8,697 nt of DNA from Burkholderiales bacterium. GTDB taxonomy: Bacteria > Pseudomonadota > Gammaproteobacteria > Burkholderiales > Burkholderiaceae_C. Below the pieces are notes generated by a model that saw only the letters and a program-made list of their open reading frames with translations, ran no database searches and had not been told where the DNA came from. Positions 4,530-8,697 of the stretch are shown in pieces. The stretch is taken from assembly GCA_025354615.1 (NCBI GenBank), contig JANXMO010000624.1:1-8697 (forward strand), read 5' to 3'. Made by a program: the position numbers and the translations under genes. The stretch's first letter is position 1. The number at the start of each line of letters is the position of its first letter.

Positions 4530-6617
4530 TTATCGACGGCGCGTTTGCGGTGGCTGGCGCTTGTTGCCGGCGTGCAGCTGCCGGGCCAGCGCTTGAAATT
4601 CGCGCATCAAGGTGCGCGCCGGGCGTTGCAGGGCGGGCTGGCCGTAGCGTTGGTTGTCAGCGCGTTCCAGCAGTTGCGCCATTGCCTCGCCGGGTTCGTT
4701 GGGCCAGTGCTGGCGGGCCCGCATGGCCAGCGTGCGTGGGGCTTCATGGGGTGCGGTGGCAAGGCCCAATTGGGCCAGCGCCTGCCGCCAGCGCTTCATC
4801 AGCCGCGGCCAGGGCGGCATGCGCTGCCGGTCGCGCCAGGCCCAGGCGGCGCCGGCCAGTGCCAGCAAGCTCAGGCTGCTCGCCAGCAGCACGGCAAGAT
4901 CCCGCCAATCGGGCGCATCGAAACCCAGTTGCTTCAGCAGTTCCAGTTGCTGGCCGCGTGCATAGCTCAACACCCACTGGTTCCAACGGTTGTTGACCTG
5001 TTCCCAGCTGCTGCGCAAGCCATTCAGCAGCTGTGGGCTGACGTTGCGGAGTGCGCCTGACACAAACCCCTGCGGCGGTGTGAGTTGGGCGCCGCGGTTG
5101 ATGCGGTCTGGCGCCACCGAAGCGGTGGGATCGGCTCGCACCCAGCCCACGCCGGCTTGCCAGTACTCGGCCCAGGCATGGGCGTGGCTTTGCCGCACGA
5201 TGTAGTAGCCGTCGGCTGGCGCGGCGTCCATACCCTGGTAGCCGGTGACCACGCGGGCCGGCACGTCCAGCGCCCGCATCACGACGACGAAGGCCGAGGC
5301 GAAGTGCTCGCAAAAGCCCTGTTTGCGGTCGAGCCAGAATTCGTCCACGGCGCCGCGTTCGTCATTCACGCCGTACAGGCCTGGGGCCAAGGTATAGCTG
5401 TAGCCGCCCGTGCGCACGTGGGCCAGCACCGCTTGGGCCAGCGTGTGTGCATCTGCCTCGGCAAAGCGGGGCTGGCGGCGCAGCTGCGCCGCCCATTCCA
5501 GGGTACGGGGGTTGTGGCCGGGCGGCAGATCGACATAGTCCTGCAGCCCGACCATGGGCTCGGTGGGGCCGTGGCGAAAGTCGGTGTACGCCTGGGCTTC
5601 GAAACGCACCCGATCGAGCAGCGGCTGGTCGGTCACCCATTGCAGGTCGTCGCGTGGCAGCACGCGTCGCCCGGCGATCACCGGCGCGTCAACGCTCGCT
5701 TCGAGCAACGGGATGCTGGCAATGCGCAGCGGCTCCAGCGTAACTTCATACGGCAGCGCTGCGCCGCGCACGCGCAGCTCGGCGCGCGGCGTCAACGCGC
5801 GTGGAAAGGTAGGCGCCAGCTGCCGCCATTCACGGCCATCGAAAGCCGCCAGTACCGGGCCGCGGAAATAGCTGGCCTGTGGCGCTGGCGGCGCGCCGGT
5901 GAAACGCAGGCGCATGGCGATGCTGTCGTCCTGCGCCAACTCCGATACCGAGCCCATCGTCATGCTGTTCGACAGACCGGTGCCCGCCCGCCCGTCTTGC
6001 GGCACGCCCCACAGCGGCCCGACCCGCGGAAACAGCAGAAACAACAAGGCCATCACCGGTGCGCCCCACAGCGCCGTGCGCCCGGCCACGGCGGCGGCCT
6101 TGCGCAGGCCGGGGTGGCCGGCCGGCATGTGGGCCAGCACCAGTGCGGTCAACAGCCCCCAGACCGACAACAGCATGGCCAGGCCCACCAGCAGCGATTG
6201 GGAATACAGGAAGTGCGTCAGGATCAGGAAAAAGCCGAGGAAAAAAATCACGAACGCATCACGGCGCGCGCGCAGCTCAAGTGTCTTCAGAGCCATCAAG
6301 GCAATTGCCATCGTCACGCCCGGCTCCTTGCCGAGCAAGCTGCGGTGGGACCAGAACGTCAGCCCGGCCGCCGCCAACAGCACGCCTACCAACACCCAGC
6401 GCCCCGGCAAAGGCGCATGCGCCAGCGCCAGCCGGGCCCGCCACACCAGCACCGTTGCCGTCAACAGGCCGCACCACAGCGGCAGGTGTGACAGGTGCGG
6501 CAGCACCGTCCAGCCGATGACGGCCAGCAAAAACAAGGTGTCGCGGGCTTCACGCGGCAAATGGCGCCAGCCGGGCCAGGGCACGGCGCGCATCCACAAA
6601 CGGCCCGCGGTGCTCAC
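4530..6617 (-). CDS. tgpA: TgpA-type membrane transglutaminase-like protein (DUF3488, transglutaminase core, DUF4129)
   Basis: This is a 695-residue inner-membrane protein. About six or seven hydrophobic helices lie in residues 25-197 (DUF3488/TgpA N-terminal region). A large periplasmic part follows (about 200-570), then one more helix at about 573-594 and a cytoplasmic DUF4129 tail (about 605-680, ending near N-Q-R-Y-G). The periplasmic part contains a transglutaminase-like papain fold with the full triad: Cys436 in QGFCEHFA, His480 in SHAHAWAEYW, and Asp496 in VRADPT. The substrate is not known; Pseudomonas aeruginosa TgpA was reported as essential. The start is GTG at 6617, forming a GTGA overlap with the stop of the DUF58 gene, with no clear ribosome binding site, so translational coupling is likely. 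Length and domain order are normal for the family and nothing looks broken. Confidence 0.94.
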   Translation of the reverse strand: MSTAGRLWMRAVPWPGWRHLPREARDTLFLLAVIGWTVLPHLSHLPLWCGLLTATVLVWRARLALAHAPLPGRWVLVGVLLAAAGLTFWSHRSLLGKEPGVTMAIALMALKTLELRARRDAFVIFFLGFFLILTHFLYSQSLLVGLAMLLSVWGLLTALVLAHMPAGHPGLRKAAAVAGRTALWGAPVMALLFLLFPRVGPLWGVPQDGRAGTGLSNSMTMGSVSELAQDDSIAMRLRFTGAPPAPQASYFRGPVLAAFDGREWRQLAPTFPRALTPRAELRVRGAALPYEVTLEPLRIASIPLLEASVDAPVIAGRRVLPRDDLQWVTDQPLLDRVRFEAQAYTDFRHGPTEPMVGLQDYVDLPPGHNPRTLEWAAQLRRQPRFAEADAHTLAQAVLAHVRTGGYSYTLAPGLYGVNDERGAVDEFWLDRKQGFCEHFASAFVVVMRALDVPARVVTGYQGMDAAPADGYYIVRQSHAHAWAEYWQAGVGWVRADPTASVAPDRINRGAQLTPPQGFVSGALRNVSPQLLNGLRSSWEQVNNRWNQWVLSYARGQQLELLKQLGFDAPDWRDLAVLLASSLSLLALAGAAWAWRDRQRMPPWPRLMKRWRQALAQLGLATAPHEAPRTLAMRARQHWPNEPGEAMAQLLERADNQRYGQPALQRPARTLMREFQALARQLHAGNKRQPPQTRRR

Positions 6618-7663
6618 GGCGCCAGCGCCAGCAGTTCCAGGCTGCGCTGAACGTGCGCCTCTCCCTGGCCCAGCGGCACTTCATGGCCTGGCAACGTCAG
6701 CGCAAACAACGCAGCCCGTTGGTGGGCAGCGAGTACCCAGGCCGCCAGGCGTGACAGGCGTGCTTCGGCCGGCAACGCACCGCAGGCCTGCCAGGCCAGC
6801 CGCAGCTCGTGGCGCGCCGCGGCACGGCTGTTGTCACGGCTGACCAGTTCGCCCCCGGTCTCCATCGCTTTGGCGGCTTTTTTCCAGACGACGCTTTGCA
6901 GCGGGTCGCCGCGGCGGTAAGCGCGCACGCCCTCGAACTCACCGCCTTCGGCAAACCGCCGCGGCATGGCGCCGCCCTGACACGCCAGCGGCGCCGGCAG
7001 CGGTGCTGCCGGTTGTTCCGGTTGCGGGTAGACCCACAAGGGCGCAGCCGGCCGCCATACCGCCCAGGCGCGGAACAAGCCGAATGGAAACCGCGTTTCG
7101 ATGTGCAGCGCCGGCAGCGTGTGCCGGCCACGTTTGAGAGCAGAAAAACGCAGGTGTGCACTGGCTTGCGCGCCGGCTGGCACGTCCAGCCACGTCAGGG
7201 CGCTGGCCGCCCTCGTGCCTTCGGCCGCAGGGCCCGCCAGCAGTTTGACGCCCAGCCCGTGGCGGGCCGTGACGGACCCGCCGCCGTCACCCAGCACCAA
7301 CTCGAGCGCCGCGGTGCCACCCGCGAACACCGCTGCCACCGGGCGCAGGTGCAGCGTCAACCCGCGCAGCTGACGGTGGGTGATGTGCATCGACACCGCG
7401 CCGCAGCCAGCCAGCAAAAAAGTCAGCACGTAGCCCAGGTTGAGCTGGTAGTTGATGGAGGCAATCAACAACACCGCCAGCGTGCCGGCGAACATCCAGC
7501 CGGCGCGGGTGGGCAGGATGTAGACGTTGCGCTGCGTCAGCTGCAAGGTGTCGGTAGGGGGTGAGCGCTGATCGAACCACTGCTGCGTCCGCTCGCGCCA
7601 TGCGGTGCGCGCCGCGCGCCAGGGGCGCAGCGCGGAATGAAAAAAAATTTCAGCCAAATGCAT
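6614..7663 (-). CDS. DUF58-domain membrane-anchored protein
   Basis: This 349-residue protein is routinely encoded between MoxR and TgpA. Two hydrophobic segments, about residues 55-71 and 76-93, anchor it in the inner membrane; the stretch before them is basic (Arg-rich, 13-45). The DUF58 signature is GGEFEGVRAYRRGDPLQSVV (240-259) followed by WKKAAK (260-265), the equivalent of the usual R-x-Y-x-x-G-D-x-x-R-x-I-x-W. RFPFGLFRAW at 191-200 is also typical of these proteins. In the broader family DUF58 proteins are proposed to work with MoxR ATPases, probably as a chaperone-type partnership; the biochemical role is not settled. The ATG at 7663 is 39 bases past the moxR stop, with no obvious ribosome binding site. 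Codons 6-8 contain an eight-base T run, unusual in so GC-rich a gene. Its stop overlaps the tgpA start. Confidence 0.92.
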   Translation of the reverse strand: MHLAEIFFHSALRPWRAARTAWRERTQQWFDQRSPPTDTLQLTQRNVYILPTRAGWMFAGTLAVLLIASINYQLNLGYVLTFLLAGCGAVSMHITHRQLRGLTLHLRPVAAVFAGGTAALELVLGDGGGSVTARHGLGVKLLAGPAAEGTRAASALTWLDVPAGAQASAHLRFSALKRGRHTLPALHIETRFPFGLFRAWAVWRPAAPLWVYPQPEQPAAPLPAPLACQGGAMPRRFAEGGEFEGVRAYRRGDPLQSVVWKKAAKAMETGGELVSRDNSRAAARHELRLAWQACGALPAEARLSRLAAWVLAAHQRAALFALTLPGHEVPLGQGEAHVQRSLELLALAP

Positions 7664-7702
7664 GAAGAGCAGCGCCGCAGGCAGCGTTGATTCGTTCGTC
7701 CG

Positions 7703-8629
7703 TCAAGGCAGCGGAACGGCTTCGATCATCGCGCGCACCTGCTCCAGGCGGCCGCGGCCAGCGCCGGCCAACGGCAGCAGCCGGTGCGCGGCGGCTTGCG
7801 GCAAGATGGCCTGCACATCGTCGGGCGCCACATGGCCGCGGCGGTCGAGCAGGGCGCGGGCCTTCGCCGCGCGCAGCACGGCAATGCCGGCGCGCGGGCT
7901 GAGCCCTTCGGTGAACCACTGCCCCGAGCGCGTGGCTGCAATCAACAATTGCAGATAGTCGAGCAGCGCCGGGCCTGCATGCACGGCCAGCACGGCGCGC
8001 TGCGCGGCCAGCAAATCGTCGGGCGTCATCACCGGCGCAAGCGCCTGCACCGCTTCGCGCCGGTCGCCACCGGCCAGCAAAGCGCGTTCGCTGTCGTGGT
8101 CCGGATAACCGAGCGTGATGCACATCAAGAAGCGGTCCAACTGTGATTCGGGCAGCGGGTAAGTGCCCAGCTGGTCGCTTGGGTTTTGCGTCGCAATGAC
8201 GAAGAAAGGCCGCGGCAATGCGCGCGTTTCGCCTTCCACCGTCACCTGCTGCTCCTCCATCGCTTCCAGCAAGGCGCTTTGCGTTTTCGGCCCGGCGCGG
8301 TTGATTTCATCGGCGAGCAGCACCTGCGCGAACACCGGGCCGGGGTGGAAGACGAAGGCTTCGCGGTTGCGTTCATAGATGCTGACGCCGATCAAATCGC
8401 TCGGCATCAAATCGGCTGTGAACTGGATACGTGAGAAGCGCAGCCCGAGCGACACCGACAACGCGTGCGCCAGCGTCGTTTTGCCGACGCCCGGTACGTC
8501 TTCGATCAACAAATGACCGCCGGCCATCACACAGGCCACACAGTCGCGTATTTGCGCGCGTTTGCCAACGATGATGGTGCTGATCTGGTCGACCAGCGCG
8601 TCCAACTGTCGTGAAAGGGCTGCATCCAT
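7703..8629 (-). CDS. MoxR-family AAA+ ATPase
   Basis: This 308-residue cytoplasmic ATPase belongs to the MoxR branch of AAA+ proteins, thought to act as chaperones that mature or assemble partner complexes. Numbering from the longer GTG reading, the motifs are Walker A VPGVGKTT (46-53, Lys51), Walker B VLLADEINRA (104-113, Asp108-Glu109), sensor 1 Asn150 in IATQNP, arginine finger Arg167 in LDRF, and sensor 2 Arg247 in LSPRA. All are intact. The AAA_3 core is about 25-170 and the lid domain about 190-300. AAGG at 8640-8637 lies 7 bases before the ATG at 8629 but only 4 before the GTG at 8632, so I chose the ATG. It is the first visible gene of the moxR-DUF58-tgpA-mltB operon. The 65 bases upstream to the window edge hold no clear gene. 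Confidence 0.95.
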   Translation of the reverse strand: MDAALSRQLDALVDQISTIIVGKRAQIRDCVACVMAGGHLLIEDVPGVGKTTLAHALSVSLGLRFSRIQFTADLMPSDLIGVSIYERNREAFVFHPGPVFAQVLLADEINRAGPKTQSALLEAMEEQQVTVEGETRALPRPFFVIATQNPSDQLGTYPLPESQLDRFLMCITLGYPDHDSERALLAGGDRREAVQALAPVMTPDDLLAAQRAVLAVHAGPALLDYLQLLIAATRSGQWFTEGLSPRAGIAVLRAAKARALLDRRGHVAPDDVQAILPQAAAHRLLPLAGAGRGRLEQVRAMIEAVPLP

Positions 8630-8697
8630 CACGGCACCTTACTCGAAATTACGCGCCGTCAATCCGCGGAAAAGCGGCGTGGCGGCGTCGCCATAAT

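Noticed and set aside
5085..6491. Long forward open frame (468 codons) opposite tgpA
   Set aside because: It is an antisense shadow in GC-rich DNA. Its translation is low-complexity (Gln, Arg, His, Ala) with no domain, while the reverse strand has a complete TgpA with its catalytic triad.
5899..6843. Long forward open frame (314 codons) opposite tgpA and the DUF58 gene
   Set aside because: It spans the junction of two well-supported reverse genes and has Arg/Pro/Ala-rich, domain-free translation typical of an antisense shadow.
1..8697. tRNA, rRNA, CRISPR array, insertion sequence or prophage genes
   Set aside because: I looked on both strands and saw no cloverleaf-like arms, repeat-spacer pattern, transposase or phage protein. 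A covariance-model scan would settle small RNAs.

Overview
The window looks like chromosomal DNA of a betaproteobacterium, probably Burkholderiales and most likely near Comamonadaceae. That assignment is an inference from the gene families, the GC-rich codon use of the right-hand operon, and a C/G-rich double palindrome of a kind I associate with intergenic DNA in that family. No database was consulted.

Left part (1 to about 3360): moderate-GC genes separated by AT-rich spacers. At the left edge is the 5' end of a reverse-strand dihydrofolate reductase gene (folA), cut by the window. Divergent from it is an OmpA-type peptidoglycan-binding lipoprotein (297-974). Convergent with that is a stand-alone CheY-like receiver protein that starts at TTG (1024-1395, reverse). 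Divergent again is a pyridoxamine-phosphate-oxidase-like general stress flavoprotein (1608-2123). Convergent with it is an exported YkuD-type L,D-transpeptidase-like protein with an altered active-site motif (2152-2778, reverse). A spacer of about 330 bases follows, holding the double palindrome and a terminator-like hairpin. It leads to a probable small gene (3107-3355) with a TTG start and a good ribosome binding site.

Right part (3385 to 8629): a tight GC-rich reverse-strand operon. It reads MoxR-family AAA+ ATPase, DUF58 protein, TgpA-type membrane transglutaminase, then the lytic transglycosylase MltB. DUF58 and tgpA overlap by 4 bases and tgpA is 8 bases from mltB, so these three are probably translationally coupled. 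MoxR/DUF58/TgpA is a widespread conserved trio. Here a murein-cleaving enzyme is added, which points to an envelope or cell-wall role.

Four products concern peptidoglycan or the envelope: the OmpA-like lipoprotein, the YkuD-like protein, TgpA and MltB. I see no mobile element, CRISPR array, RNA gene or clearly new multi-gene system. The most useful second looks are the altered YkuD active site, the small 3107 gene with its upstream hairpin, the mltB-extended operon, and the dyad between folA and the lipoprotein gene.
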